A DNA stretch of 64,000 bases from Lentilactobacillus sp. SPB1-3. GTDB taxonomy: Bacteria; Bacillota; Bacilli; Lactobacillales; Lactobacillaceae. Below are positions 1 through 14,226 of the stretch, piece after piece (the first letter of the stretch is position 1; the number at the start of each line of letters is the position of its first letter). The translations under genes and the position numbers were made by a program. The notes under the pieces are model-generated. The model was not told where the DNA came from. It was given only the letters and a program-made list of their open reading frames with translations, and searched no databases. The DNA lies in contig NZ_CP168151.1 in NCBI RefSeq assembly GCF_026913205.2, positions 558,001 through 622,000 on the forward strand, read 5' to 3'.

Positions 1-167
1 TGGAACATGGCATGAAGTCTGTTGAAGTTGCTGTTAAGGGACCAGGTTCTGGTCGTGAAGCTGCAATTCGTGCACTTCAAGCAACTGGTTTGGAAGTTAC
101 AGCTATTAGAGATGTTACTCCAGTGCCTCACAACGGATCTCGTCCTCCAAAGCGTCGTCGAGTTTAG
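1..167 (+). CDS. rpsK: 30S ribosomal protein S11, C-terminal part (5' end outside window)
   Basis: The open frame enters the window at base 3 and ends with TAG at 165-167. It encodes the last 54 residues of S11, including the conserved tail [18 protein letters not shown]11 sits on the platform of the 30S subunit and helps form the mRNA exit and E-site region. It lies directly upstream of rpoA, the standard Firmicutes alpha-operon order. The start lies to the left of the window. Confidence 0.95.
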   Translation, partial: EHGMKSVEVAVKGPGSGREAAIRALQATGLEVTAIRDVTPVPHNGSRPPKRRRV

Positions 168-265
168 TATTTTGCGCACTCAATTCATTAAGTGGAATAT
201 GTACCCGCATATTTACAAATTGTACGAACAAGACTCACGCGTTTTGAAAGGGGTTAATGATAAGA

Positions 266-1216
266 ATGATTGAATTTGAAAAGCCTAACATTCACAAGAT
301 AGAAGAAAACGATAACTATGGTGAAGTTGTTGTTGAACCACTAGAAAGAGGATATGGGACTACTCTTGGTAACTCACTAAGAAGAACCCTATTGTCTTCT
401 CTACCTGGCGCAGCAGTTACTAGTATCCAAATTGATAATGTCCTTCATGAGTTCTCAACCATTAAGGGTGTTGTCGAAGATGTCACTCAGATTATCTTAA
501 ATGTTAAGAAAATTTCATTAAAATTAGATGGACCTGAAGACGAAGAAGAGAACTTAGAGATTGATGTTATTGGACCTGCTGATGTTACAGCTGGTGATAT
601 TGTTGGGGATAGCGACGTAACTGTTTTAAATCCTGATCTTCATATCGCTACGGTTGCTGAGGGAACTAATTTCCATATGCGACTAACTGCTAACAGAGGC
701 CGTGGGTATGTTTCTGCCGTTGAAAACAAACAACGTAGCTCAGAGATGCCTATTGGTGTACTTCCCGTCGATTCTATTTATACCCCAATTGAACGTGTCA
801 ACTATCAAGTTGAGAGTACCCGGGTTGGTCAACGTGATGACTTTGATAAGCTTACTTTAGATGTTTGGACTAATGGTTCAATCACTCCAAGTGAGGCTGT
901 TAGTTTAGCTGCTAAGATTCTAACTGAACATCTTGAGATGTTTGTTGATCTTACTGATGAAGCTAAGAATACAGAGATCATGGTCGAAAAAGAAGAAACA
1001 CACAAAGAAAAGATGCTCGAAATGACTATTGAAGAACTTGATTTATCAGTTCGTTCATATAATTGTCTTAAGCGTGCAGGCATTAATACTGTTCAAGAGT
1101 TAACTGAAAAATCTGAACCTGACATGATGAAAGTTCGTAACTTAGGACGTAAGTCATTGGAAGAGGTTAAAGAGAAACTCGGTGCTTTAGGTTTATCACT
1201 TCGTAAAGAAGACTAA
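266..1216 (+). CDS. rpoA: DNA-directed RNA polymerase subunit alpha
   Basis: This 316-residue alpha subunit assembles RNA polymerase and contacts promoter UP elements and activators. The N-terminal dimerisation domain shows the conserved block [20 protein letters not shown]. The C-terminal domain has the helix-hairpin-helix motif ([14 protein letters not shown] and [12 protein letters not shown]). I chose the ATG at 266 because it gives the family start MIEFEKPNI and lies 11 bases after the GAAAGGGGT ribosome binding site. An in-frame ATG at 257 is too close to that site. It is cotranscribed with rpsK and rplQ. Confidence 0.96.
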   Translation: MIEFEKPNIHKIEENDNYGEVVVEPLERGYGTTLGNSLRRTLLSSLPGAAVTSIQIDNVLHEFSTIKGVVEDVTQIILNVKKISLKLDGPEDEEENLEIDVIGPADVTAGDIVGDSDVTVLNPDLHIATVAEGTNFHMRLTANRGRGYVSAVENKQRSSEMPIGVLPVDSIYTPIERVNYQVESTRVGQRDDFDKLTLDVWTNGSITPSEAVSLAAKILTEHLEMFVDLTDEAKNTEIMVEKEETHKEKMLEMTIEELDLSVRSYNCLKRAGINTVQELTEKSEPDMMKVRNLGRKSLEEVKEKLGALGLSLRKED

Positions 1217-1238
1217 ATAAAGGAGGATATCTAAACTT

Positions 1239-1622
1239 ATGCGTAATCGTAAATTACAACGTACTAGTGAACATCGTCGTTCAATGCTTCGTAACTTGAC
1301 TACTGAATTGATTATTCATGGTCAAATCATTACTACTGAAGCTAGAGCTAAGGAAGTTCGCTCAACTACCGACAAAATGATTTCACTTGGTAAGCGCGGT
1401 GACCTACATGCTCGTCGTCAAGCTGCTGCATACATTCGTGATGTTGTTGCTGATGTTAAAGAAGATGGTGATGATATTACTGTTACCACTGCTTTACAAA
1501 AATTGTTCGGTGACTTAGCTACTCAATACGCTGACCGTAATGGTGGATATACCCGAATCTACAAGACTATGCCACGTCGTGGTGATGGTGCTGAGATGGT
1601 TATCCTACAATTGGTTGACTAA
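1239..1622 (+). CDS. rplQ: 50S ribosomal protein L17
   Basis: This is a 127-residue L17, which sits near the polypeptide exit tunnel of the large subunit. It begins [20 protein letters not shown] and ends with the family tail [14 protein letters not shown] strong AAAGGAGG site lies about a dozen bases before the ATG. It is the last gene of the ribosomal alpha operon. The 166-base gap to the ECF module holds only a weak hairpin plus T-run. Confidence 0.97.
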   Translation: MRNRKLQRTSEHRRSMLRNLTTELIIHGQIITTEARAKEVRSTTDKMISLGKRGDLHARRQAAAYIRDVVADVKEDGDDITVTTALQKLFGDLATQYADRNGGYTRIYKTMPRRGDGAEMVILQLVD

Positions 1623-1737
1623 TTATCATAGATAATTAACATAGTTTTACGAGAATCACTCAAGTTTTCGGTATAGAACGTTATGATGGTGGATTATTCC
1701 TAGTCTAGTTTGAATGTGGGCTTTTGCTCAAGCACTG

Positions 1738-1759
1738 ATTACTTGTAAGTGATTTTTTT
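1738..1759 (+). terminator. weak hairpin with T-run after rplQ
   Basis: A short stem (ATTACTT pairing with AAGTGAT, one G-T pair, very tight loop) is followed by seven T residues. It would separate the ribosomal operon from ecfA1. The short loop makes it a poor terminator, so read-through into the ECF genes is likely. Confidence 0.3.
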
Positions 1760-1788
1760 GTACATAAATTTAATTTAGGACTGTTAAT

Positions 1789-2622
1789 ATGGAAAATATA
1801 ATTGAGATCAATAATCTTTCATTTAAATACCCAGAACAAGACAGCTTGTTTAGTTCGCTCGATTTGTCAATTGCAGCTAATCAATGGATCGCGATTGTTG
1901 GTCAAAATGGTAGCGGTAAGAGTACATTAGCTAGATTGATAGATAGATTGTTAGTACCTGACAGTGGAGATATTCATGTTGCAGGTGTTGCTTTGAATGA
2001 TGAAAACCTATTAACAGTTCGTGGAAAAATTGGCATGGTATTTCAAAATCCTGATGATCAGTTCGTTGGTGCTACGGTTGAGGACGATGTTGCGTTTGGT
2101 CTAGAAAATCGTCAAATTGACCGTGAGGATATGAAAACGATTGTTGAAAATAGTTTGAGAGCTGTGGGAATGTGGGATTATCGTGACAGAATTCCTGCCA
2201 GTCTATCGGGTGGTCAAAAGCAACGTGTCGCCATTGCTGGTATATTAGCAATCAAGCCACAAATTTTGATTTTAGATGAGTCTACTAGTATGTTAGATCC
2301 TCAAGGTAGACGGGAAATAATTCAGCTAGTTAAAGAAATTAAAAGTCGTGAGAACTTAACAATTATTTCTATAACTCATGATATCGAAGAGGCAGCATTA
2401 GCTGATAGAATTGTTTTAATCAATAAAGGCATCGTCGTGACTGATGAGTCACCTGAGCAATTGCTTAATCGAACAGATTTTCTTAATAACTTTGAATTAG
2501 AGACACCATTTACTACTCAATTGGTAACTGAATTAAGACATTTAGGGATTAATGTCCCTAACAAATATATGAATGATGAGGAGTTGATTTCGTGGATAAA
2601 GAAATCTCTTTTTCAAATGTAA
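1789..2622 (+). CDS. ecfA1: ECF transporter ATPase A1
   Basis: This is the first ATPase of the shared energising module of energy-coupling-factor vitamin transporters. It is 277 residues long with Walker A GQNGSGKST, Q-loop VFQNPDDQ, signature LSGGQKQ and Walker B ILILDESTSMLDP, followed by the H-loop ITHD. It pairs with EcfA2 on the inner face of the membrane and drives EcfT. The 3' end overlaps ecfA2 by 31 bases, so the two are translationally coupled. The position after rplQ is standard in Firmicutes. Confidence 0.95.
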   Translation: MENIIEINNLSFKYPEQDSLFSSLDLSIAANQWIAIVGQNGSGKSTLARLIDRLLVPDSGDIHVAGVALNDENLLTVRGKIGMVFQNPDDQFVGATVEDDVAFGLENRQIDREDMKTIVENSLRAVGMWDYRDRIPASLSGGQKQRVAIAGILAIKPQILILDESTSMLDPQGRREIIQLVKEIKSRENLTIISITHDIEEAALADRIVLINKGIVVTDESPEQLLNRTDFLNNFELETPFTTQLVTELRHLGINVPNKYMNDEELISWIKKSLFQM

Positions 2623-3458
2623 ATCATGTTTATGAACCTAATTCACCACTTGCGAAATTGGCTTTAAATGGTGTTAATCTAGATATAGATAAAGGGAGTT
2701 TTGTGGCAATTATTGGACATACCGGTAGTGGTAAGTCGACTTTGATTCAACATATTAATGCTTTACTTAAGCCAACTTCTGGATCAGTTCAAGTTGGTAA
2801 TTACACGATTACTTCAAAGACAACTAACAAGAATTTAAAACAACTGAGACAACATGTCGGAATGGTGTTTCAATTTCCAGAAAAGCAACTCTTCGCTGAA
2901 TCGGTCTTGAAAGACGTAATGTTTGGACCACAAAACTATGGCAAATCATCACATGACGCTGAAGATGCTGCTAAAGATGCTTTGCAATTAGTAAATATTG
3001 ATGAGGAATTATTTGATAAATCTCCATTTGACCTTTCTGGAGGGCAAATGCGTCGAGTAGCTATTGCAGGAGTTTTAGCTATGCAGCCTGATGTATTGAT
3101 TTTAGATGAACCAACGGCAGGATTAGATCCCGAAGGTCACTATGAAATAATGCAATTAGTAAATAAATTGAACGTTGAACGACATGTAACTATTATTTTG
3201 GTTACTCATCAGATGGAAGACGTCGTTGAGTATGCAAGTCAGGTTATAGTAATGGAAGATGGCAAAATCGTCAGTGATGGGAAGGTAGTAGATGTTTTTA
3301 GTGATCCCAATTGGTTAGCTACAAAACAGTTAACACTGCCCAAAGCAGCGCAGTTTGCGTTGGATTTAGGTATTGGACAGAATTCATTACCTTTGACAAT
3401 TGATGATTTAGCTAAAACAATTGTTCAGAATACCAGGGAGGACAATTCTGATGAGTAA
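2592..3458 (+). CDS. ecfA2: ECF transporter ATPase A2
   Basis: This is the second ECF ATPase, 288 residues. It carries Walker A GHTGSGKST, Q-loop FQFPEKQLF, signature LSGGQMRR and Walker B VLILDEPTAGLDP. The start is GTG at 2592, preceded by GATGAGGAG inside ecfA1. The longer C-terminal extension and the FPEKQLF Q-loop are typical of EcfA2 rather than EcfA1. It overlaps ecfT by eight bases. Confidence 0.95.
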   Translation: MDKEISFSNVNHVYEPNSPLAKLALNGVNLDIDKGSFVAIIGHTGSGKSTLIQHINALLKPTSGSVQVGNYTITSKTTNKNLKQLRQHVGMVFQFPEKQLFAESVLKDVMFGPQNYGKSSHDAEDAAKDALQLVNIDEELFDKSPFDLSGGQMRRVAIAGVLAMQPDVLILDEPTAGLDPEGHYEIMQLVNKLNVERHVTIILVTHQMEDVVEYASQVIVMEDGKIVSDGKVVDVFSDPNWLATKQLTLPKAAQFALDLGIGQNSLPLTIDDLAKTIVQNTREDNSDE

Positions 3459-4245
3459 TTTTATCTTTGGCCGGTATTTACCTGGTAATTCTTGGATTCA
3501 TAAGATGAGTCCGCAATCAAAACTATTGCTATGCTTCTTCTTCGTATTCATTGTTTTTTTTGCTAACAACTATGCAACATATGGACTTTTGGTTGTTGCA
3601 ATTCTAGGTATCATATTATTGTCTGGTGTTTCAATTGGATATTTCATCAAAGGAATTCGGCCGTTGATTTGGTTGATTATCTTTACCGTCTTGCTTCAAA
3701 TCTTGTTTAGTAGTGGCGGCAATGTACTTTGGTCATGGGGACCATTTTCAATCAGTGATACGAGTTTGATTAACGGTGGTTTTATCTTCGTTAGATTCAT
3801 TCTAATTATTATGATCTCCACCGTGCTAACATTGACCACCACGCCGCTAGCAATTGCTGATGGAGTGCAAACTATACTCAGACCATTAAAAGTTGTTCAT
3901 TTTCCTGTAGATACATTAGCGTTAATGTTGTCTATTGCACTTAGATTTGTGCCAACGTTGATGGATGAATTAGAGTCAATTATGAATGCGCAACGTTCAA
4001 GGGGAGTGGATTTCGGGTCTGGTAGTATTACTAGCCGAGTTAAGTCAGCGGTGCCTCTATTGGTGCCTTTATTTAGTGGGGCAATCACGCATGCTGAAAA
4101 TCTTTCAACTGCAATGGAAGCTCGCGGGTTTTCGGACAGCGAGCATCGTTCGAAGTATCGGATCTATCGATGGCAGTTGCAAGATACTGTGAGTTGGGTT
4201 GCAGAGTTAATAATATTTGGAATAATTGTTTATTTAAGAAATTAG
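3451..4245 (+). CDS. ecfT: ECF transporter transmembrane coupling protein
   Basis: This 264-residue integral membrane protein links the two ATPases to exchangeable substrate (S) subunits. I chose the ATG at 3451 (MSNFIFGRYLPG) because AGGGAGGA precedes it by about eight bases. It has several hydrophobic helices, then the cytoplasmic coupling motifs AQRSRG and AMEARG that dock into the ATPases. The first is a slight variant of the usual ARG motif. It overlaps ecfA2. Confidence 0.93.
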   Translation: MSNFIFGRYLPGNSWIHKMSPQSKLLLCFFFVFIVFFANNYATYGLLVVAILGIILLSGVSIGYFIKGIRPLIWLIIFTVLLQILFSSGGNVLWSWGPFSISDTSLINGGFIFVRFILIIMISTVLTLTTTPLAIADGVQTILRPLKVVHFPVDTLALMLSIALRFVPTLMDELESIMNAQRSRGVDFGSGSITSRVKSAVPLLVPLFSGAITHAENLSTAMEARGFSDSEHRSKYRIYRWQLQDTVSWVAELIIFGIIVYLRN

Positions 4246-4250
4246 TTGAG

Positions 4251-5048
4251 GTGAACGTCATTCGTTATAAAATCACTTTTGCATACGATGGAACAAAGTT
4301 TAGCGGGTTTCAGAGGCAACCTAAACAGAGGACTGTTGAGGGAATTTTAACTGCTAAGATTAATCTGATGGCAAAAAATCCAAAACAAGCTATCGAAGTA
4401 TTTGGCTCCGGTAGAACTGATTCAGGTGTCCATGCCCTAGCCCAAGTGGCTCATTTCGATTTTCCGTTCGATATTCCAACTGATGCAATGTATCGAGGAT
4501 TAAACAGCATGCTTCCGCTGGATGTCGAAATTTTAAAAGTTGAAAAAGTTAGTGACAATTTTCATGCTAGATTCGACGTATCTGGTAAAAGATATATGTA
4601 TCGGGCATATTTAGGGGAGTTTACTAACCCATTTAAGCGAAATTATACTGGTCACTGGAAGTTTCCAGTGGATATTAATAAGGTTGATACGGCAATCCAT
4701 GAGTTAGTTGGTCAACATGATTTTTCAAGCTTTGTGGCTGCTGGTTCGACAGCTAAAAGTAACGTTCGAACTATTTATGATGCTCGGTGTTTTTTAAATG
4801 AAGAAGAAAATGAAATAAACATTGAGTTTTACGGCAATGGTTTTTTGTATAACATGGTTCGAATAATGGTCGGTGTGGCCATGGAAATTGGATCTGGTAG
4901 CAGGCCTGAACATGACGTTCTGAGACTCTTTGATGTTAAGGATAGGGATCAGGCCAGATTAACCATGCCAGCATCGGGGCTTTACTTGAAAAAAGTTTAT
5001 TATGAAGGTGATGACCCGCTGCATCCAACTAAGCTGCCAAAGTTCTAA
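4251..5048 (+). CDS. truA: tRNA pseudouridine(38-40) synthase TruA
   Basis: TruA isomerises uridines 38-40 in the tRNA anticodon arm. The catalytic aspartate is D57 in GSGRTDSGVHA, and the family start block RYKITFAYDGTKFSGFQ follows the N-terminus. The product is about 265 residues from the GTG at 4251. The start is uncertain: GAGGTGA at 4248-4254 overlaps that GTG and is well placed only for an ATT at 4260, which would give I/M-RYKITFAYDG, the usual N-terminus of the family. It lies five bases after ecfT. Confidence 0.93.
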   Translation: MNVIRYKITFAYDGTKFSGFQRQPKQRTVEGILTAKINLMAKNPKQAIEVFGSGRTDSGVHALAQVAHFDFPFDIPTDAMYRGLNSMLPLDVEILKVEKVSDNFHARFDVSGKRYMYRAYLGEFTNPFKRNYTGHWKFPVDINKVDTAIHELVGQHDFSSFVAAGSTAKSNVRTIYDARCFLNEEENEINIEFYGNGFLYNMVRIMVGVAMEIGSGSRPEHDVLRLFDVKDRDQARLTMPASGLYLKKVYYEGDDPLHPTKLPKF

Positions 5049-5067
5049 TGATAGTTTTTAAAAGTAA

Positions 5068-5096
5068 TTGACTTTGACCCTATTTATTTGTATTAT
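5068..5096 (+). promoter_or_regulatory. promoter of rplM-rpsI
   Basis: TTGACT (5068-5073) and TATTAT (5091-5096) are separated by exactly 17 bases. This is a near-consensus housekeeping promoter that begins within 20 bases of the truA stop. Transcription would start near 5103, giving a leader of about 80 bases before rplM. Confidence 0.7.
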
Positions 5097-5102
5097 TGTA
5101 AC

Positions 5103-5181
5103 TGGTATTGTTTGCCCCACGATAAGCCCCGGAAACTTATTTTTGGTGTCGAACAAACACAGAAACATGGAGGAAATTAAC
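5103..5181 (+). ncRNA. structured leader of rplM (L13-leader type)
   Basis: The leader folds as stacked helices. TGTTTG (5109-5114) pairs with CAAACA (5154-5159), CCA (5117-5119) with TGG (5144-5146), and GATAAG (5121-5126) with CTTATT (5136-5141) around the loop CCCCGGAAA. The ribosome binding site lies just after the basal helix. Position and shape match the L13 autoregulatory leaders known from Firmicutes. The assignment to that family is by position and shape only. Confidence 0.55.
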
Positions 5182-5625
5182 GTGCGTACAACATATATGG
5201 CAAAACCTGGTGAAGTAGAACGTAAATGGTACGTGGTTGACGCCACAGATGTTCCATTGGGACGTCTCTCAACTGTTGTTGCTTCTATCTTAAGAGGTAA
5301 GAACAAGCCAACTTTCACCCCTAACGTTGATACTGGGGATAATGTAATCGTAATTAATGCTGAAAAAGTTGCCTTGACAGGTAAGAAAGCTAAAAACAAG
5401 ATTTATTACCGTCACAGTCGCTTTATCGGTGGCTTGAAACAAAGAACTGCTGGTGATTTTCGTGAAAAGGATCCTGAAAAATTGATTGAAACATCAGTTA
5501 AAGGAATGCTTCCTCACAACTCATTAGGTCACAAGATTGGTTTGAAGTTACATGTCTACACTGGTGCAGAACATGGACAACAAGCTCAAAAACCTGAAGT
5601 TTTAGACATTACTAACCTAATTTAA
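5182..5625 (+). CDS. rplM: 50S ribosomal protein L13
   Basis: This is a 147-residue L13, an early assembly protein of the large subunit. The start is GTG at 5182, seven bases after GGAGGA, giving [20 protein letters not shown] as in other lactobacilli. Motifs [19 protein letters not shown] and GMLPHNSLG are visible. It is cotranscribed with rpsI, 13 bases downstream, and is probably controlled by the structured leader in front of it. Confidence 0.97.
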   Translation: MRTTYMAKPGEVERKWYVVDATDVPLGRLSTVVASILRGKNKPTFTPNVDTGDNVIVINAEKVALTGKKAKNKIYYRHSRFIGGLKQRTAGDFREKDPEKLIETSVKGMLPHNSLGHKIGLKLHVYTGAEHGQQAQKPEVLDITNLI

Positions 5626-5638
5626 GGAGGAAATTGCA

Positions 5639-6031
5639 TTGGCTCAAGTACAATATCGCGGCACTGGCCGTCGTAAAGATTCAGTTGCTCGTGTACGTTT
5701 AGTACCAGGAACTGGTAAAATTACTATGAATGATCGTTCAATCGAAGACTACATTCCAGCAGCTGACTTACGTGAAGTTGTTGTTCAACCATTCAATGTT
5801 ACTGAAACTCTAGGAAACTATGATGTTTTAGTTAACGTTAATGGTGGTGGTTACTCTGGACAAGCTGGCGCAACTCGTCACGGAATTGCCCGTGCGCTTC
5901 TAGAAGTTGACCCAGACTTCCGTGGACCATTAAAACGTGCCGGTCTTTTGACTCGTGATGCACGTATGAAAGAACGTAAGAAGCCAGGTCTTAAGAAAGC
6001 CCGTAAAGCTTCACAATTCTCAAAACGTTAA
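5639..6031 (+). CDS. rpsI: 30S ribosomal protein S9
   Basis: This is a 130-residue S9, whose C-terminal tail reaches the P-site tRNA. It starts with TTG ([20 protein letters not shown]) eight bases after AAGGAGG and ends [12 protein letters not shown], the conserved basic tail. It is the second gene of the rplM operon and is followed by a clear terminator. Confidence 0.97.
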   Translation: MAQVQYRGTGRRKDSVARVRLVPGTGKITMNDRSIEDYIPAADLREVVVQPFNVTETLGNYDVLVNVNGGGYSGQAGATRHGIARALLEVDPDFRGPLKRAGLLTRDARMKERKKPGLKKARKASQFSKR

Positions 6032-6056
6032 TATACAATTTATATTATTGTTCAAG

Positions 6057-6084
6057 ACATCTTCCTCTGGAAGGTGTTTTTTTT
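6057..6084 (+). terminator. terminator of rplM-rpsI
   Basis: The nine-base stem ACATCTTCC / GGAAGGTGT (one G-T pair) with loop TCT is followed by a run of eight T residues. Confidence 0.85.
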
Positions 6085-6359
6085 ATACATAATTAAGATG
6101 ATGACGATTAGCTAACGTGATGATAGATAAATTAATTTTTGAAATCTTCCGTACTTTTTAAATAAGATATTTCATAAATATACCAAGGCGCTTTTGTGTA
6201 ATTTAAAATGTATTAGTAATAAACTAATGAAGACCGATCATCATAAACCATAAAGATTTCTCGAAGATGATAAACATTTCTTCAAGATTATTCGCAAGTC
6301 ATTTCAAATGATAATCTGGTAGTATATAATTACCTAAACCTATTGGAGGCATAACAACG
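6085..6359 (+). promoter_or_regulatory. AT-rich intergenic region with promoter of the ECF S component
   Basis: There is no gene here. A TATAAT box at 6325-6330 lies about 30 bases before the GGAGG of the downstream gene, with only a weak -35 (TTTCAA at 6302-6307). The rest is AT-rich sequence. I found no riboswitch fold that I would defend, although S-component genes often carry one. Confidence 0.4.
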
Positions 6360-6959
6360 ATGAGTCAAATGAATAAAACATTCAGATTAACCGTTTTGGC
6401 AATGTTTATTGCAATTATTATTTTACAAACTTCAATTCCAATTATTGGATACATTCCAGTTGGTCCCTTGGAAATCACTATTATTCAAGTAACCGTCATT
6501 ATTGCAACTATTTTAATGGGGACGGCTAACGGGGCGGTAATTGGCGGTGTGTGGGGCCTAATCACGTTTGTACGAGCTTTTGCGTGGCCAACCAGCCCGT
6601 TAGCAGCCATTGTATTTGTTAACCCAGTAGTCTCCGTTATCCCAAGAATATTGATTGCTGTCGTAGCTGGTGCTATGTATAACTACTTATCTAAGCGAAT
6701 GAAAAGCAAGTCACTTACTATTTCAATCTCAGCCGTCTTAGGCAGTCTAACTAACACAGTGTTAGTATTAGGATTGATCTATGTGTTTTACAAGGCAAAA
6801 GCACCTCAGCTATATAACTTAAACATTAAGGATCTATTGCCATACTTGTTGGGTGTTGTAGGAACTAATGGTATTCCTGAAGCGATTTTCAGCGGAATAG
6901 TTACTCCACTGATAGCTATCCCATTGCAAAGAGCATTTGGTAAAAGATTACAAAAATAA
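6360..6959 (+). CDS. ECF transporter substrate-binding (S) subunit, possibly pantothenate type
   Basis: This 199-residue membrane protein has about six hydrophobic helices and the S-component features GYIPVGPLEITIIQVTVIIA and GAVIGGVWGLITFVRAF. It resembles the COG4684 group, which includes the pantothenate subunit PanT. The substrate is inferred from resemblance, not shown by the sequence. It would dock onto the EcfA1A2T module encoded 2 kb upstream. It is transcribed alone with a good GGAGG site. Confidence 0.75.
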   Translation: MSQMNKTFRLTVLAMFIAIIILQTSIPIIGYIPVGPLEITIIQVTVIIATILMGTANGAVIGGVWGLITFVRAFAWPTSPLAAIVFVNPVVSVIPRILIAVVAGAMYNYLSKRMKSKSLTISISAVLGSLTNTVLVLGLIYVFYKAKAPQLYNLNIKDLLPYLLGVVGTNGIPEAIFSGIVTPLIAIPLQRAFGKRLQK

Positions 6960-6967
6960 CAGAAGAA

Positions 6968-6997
6968 ATAAAAAAAGCCCCGGGATTACCAGGACTT
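6968..6997 (-). terminator. terminator of the DUF2187 gene
   Basis: Read on the minus strand, AAGTCCTGG pairs with CCGGGGCTT around TAATC, allowing G-T pairs, and runs into a T-stretch. On the plus strand the hairpin has no T-run, so it serves the leftward gene. Confidence 0.7.
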
Positions 6998-7007
6998 AAT
7001 AACGTGC

Positions 7008-7268
7008 TTATTCTTCTTCGTTTGTATTATCTTCAGTTTCTACTCGGGGTGCTGCCTTGATAATTTTAAGTTCTTCGTTATTAACGATGACCTTATTGTG
7101 GTATTTATCAATGATTTCAGGATCCTTTGATTCAAAGGTAACTAAAAACGAATTTGTGTAACCCTTGTCGATAAAGCCAGTAAATTTTTGCTTTTCAATG
7201 GTGAATTCGACTTCGTCACCAACGTGAAATTTTGCTTGTTGTTCTGAAAGTTCAGTATTTTTTGCCAA
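7008..7268 (-). CDS. DUF2187-like small protein
   Basis: This 86-residue soluble protein has the core VGDEVEFTIEKQKFTGFIDKG followed by an NKVIVNNEELKII strand. It resembles the small SH3-like barrel of the DUF2187 (YkvS-type) family. The last 15 residues are acidic (ETEDNTNEEE). It starts with TTG at 7268 behind GGAGA. The function is unknown. It stands alone between its own promoter and terminator. Confidence 0.65.
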   Translation of the reverse strand: MAKNTELSEQQAKFHVGDEVEFTIEKQKFTGFIDKGYTNSFLVTFESKDPEIIDKYHNKVIVNNEELKIIKAAPRVETEDNTNEEE

Positions 7269-7304
7269 TGTTCACATCTCCAAGTTTTTTAAGTATCAGA
7301 TGTT

Positions 7305-7401
7305 AAAATAACTGAAATTGGCAGTGATGTCAAACAAAATTACTTAAATGTTAATTACTAATTGTCTTTATTTGAGTTTACCGTTAGAATTAATTTATTG
7401 T
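7305..7401. promoter_or_regulatory. divergent promoters of the DUF2187 gene and the glucosaminidase gene
   Basis: Leftward: TTGACA (complement of 7328-7333), 17 bases, TATTTT (complement of 7305-7310). Rightward: TTGAGT (7372-7377), 18 bases, TATTGT (7396-7401). The leftward promoter is the better match to consensus. Confidence 0.55.
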
Positions 7402-7419
7402 AGAAAGATTGGAATTTAA

Positions 7420-8642
<1,223 letters not shown>

Positions 8643-8673
8643 TTTATAAATAGTGGAAGAGGTAGTGAACATA

Positions 8674-9834
8674 TTGGCAAATGAGAATGTTGTTTATCCA
8701 GGACAAATTATTGGAGTAATCGGTGAAAGTAATAGTAATCTCTCGTTGATTACTACTGCCAAGAGAATGGGCTTTAAAGTAGCCATTTTTAGTAATAATG
8801 AAGATCCAACAATGATTCATGTATCTGATTATCAATACATGGGTGATTTCAATGATAAAGCAGCACTTAAGATGTTTGCTGAACGGTGTGACGTTGTTAT
8901 ATATAACAACGATCAAATTGGTTCTGATATTATCAACTACCTTGCTGACTATACTAGAATTCCGCAAAACACTGAATTACTTGATATTAATCAAGATCGA
9001 TTGATTGAAAGAAGTTTTTTTGAAACATTAAATATGAACATGGTGCCATATTCTACCATTATTGAATTAGAGGACCTTTATCAAGCAATCAATTCAATTG
9101 GCTATCCTGCGATTTTAAAGCCGATTCAGCGTGGATTGATGGGTGGACAGGAACTATATATAGAAAAGCAAAGTGACATTGTCAAGGCGTCAGGAATGCT
9201 CGATACGGGTACATACATCTTAGAGTCTTACGTTAAACATGATATTGACTATACTGTTGTGGTTACCAGAAGCGCTGATAGTGATAGAGTAGTTTTTCCG
9301 GTTATTGAAGATATTTATCATCAAAACCGATTGATTACCTCATTTACTCCTGCACAACTTGAATCAGGCTTGGAAGACGAAATGAATCGAATTGCTAACG
9401 AAATCGCCAATAACCTTGATTATGTTGGTACATTTGAAGTGTCATTCTTCGTCTCGGACAATGGTTCGATTTATGTCAATAAGATCGCGCCCAACGTTGG
9501 AATTGCGGGATTTGTTTTTGAATATTCATTGAGTATCGATCAAATTGAGCAACACTTAAGAGCAATTGCCGGATTACCATTGATGAAGCCAATTAAAGGT
9601 ATTCCAACTGTCTTGCAAACTATAAGTGAAAATGATTATAGTCGCATTCAAACTCAGTGGGTCATCAAGGATAATTGGCACTTTAACTTCTATGGACTAA
9701 GCAATGGAGCTCACAAAATTGTTGGTCATATATTAATACCAACGGAATCAATTCCCAAAACATTGATGCAACTTGAAGGAACTAATATCTGGCGGGATGT
9801 TGATTTTGAAACAAAATATAAGAAAATGTCATAA
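8674..9834 (+). CDS. PurK-like ATP-grasp protein
   Basis: This is a 386-residue ATP-grasp enzyme resembling N5-carboxyaminoimidazole ribonucleotide synthase. The N-terminus (VYPGQIIGVIGESNS) is the PurK nucleotide fold. The ATP-grasp core has YPAILKPIQRGLMGGQELYI and the metal-binding stretch around SIYVNKIAPNVGIAG. PurK normally sits with purE in the purine biosynthesis operon, but here it follows xpt, so it is likely a second copy or a relative with another substrate. The start is uncertain: I chose TTG at 8674, 11 bases after GAAGAGG, and GTG at 8653 and 8665 are alternatives. Confidence 0.75.
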   Translation: MANENVVYPGQIIGVIGESNSNLSLITTAKRMGFKVAIFSNNEDPTMIHVSDYQYMGDFNDKAALKMFAERCDVVIYNNDQIGSDIINYLADYTRIPQNTELLDINQDRLIERSFFETLNMNMVPYSTIIELEDLYQAINSIGYPAILKPIQRGLMGGQELYIEKQSDIVKASGMLDTGTYILESYVKHDIDYTVVVTRSADSDRVVFPVIEDIYHQNRLITSFTPAQLESGLEDEMNRIANEIANNLDYVGTFEVSFFVSDNGSIYVNKIAPNVGIAGFVFEYSLSIDQIEQHLRAIAGLPLMKPIKGIPTVLQTISENDYSRIQTQWVIKDNWHFNFYGLSNGAHKIVGHILIPTESIPKTLMQLEGTNIWRDVDFETKYKKMS

Positions 9835-9857
9835 GTCGGCGTCTTGTCGGCTTTTTT
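9833..9857 (+). terminator. terminator after the PurK-like gene
   Basis: AAGTCGGC pairs with GTCGGCTT (with G-T pairs) around GTCTT, followed by T residues. It overlaps the stop codon of the preceding gene. Confidence 0.6.
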
Positions 9858-9891
9858 GCTTGCTTTCAGTAAAGCAGTAATTATGCTTTTC

Positions 9892-9900
9892 TGGTATAAT
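9892..9900 (+). promoter_or_regulatory. extended -10 promoter of pcrA-ligA
   Basis: TGGTATAAT is a perfect extended -10 element about 36 bases before the pcrA start. No convincing -35 box lies 17 bases upstream. Confidence 0.55.
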
Positions 9901-9936
9901 TGATTGGATAATTGTGCGAGAGGATGGACAATAAAT

Positions 9937-14212
<4,276 letters not shown>

Positions 14213-14226
14213 TGGAGGAAATTTCA

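Noticed and set aside
829-1083. Antisense and alternate-frame open frames inside rpoA and many other genes
   Set aside because: They are shadows of well-supported genes, with no ribosome binding sites or recognisable protein features.
6085-6359. Vitamin riboswitch before the ECF S component
   Set aside because: I could not find a conserved aptamer core or a terminator/antiterminator pair, and the promoter lies too close to the gene to leave room for one.
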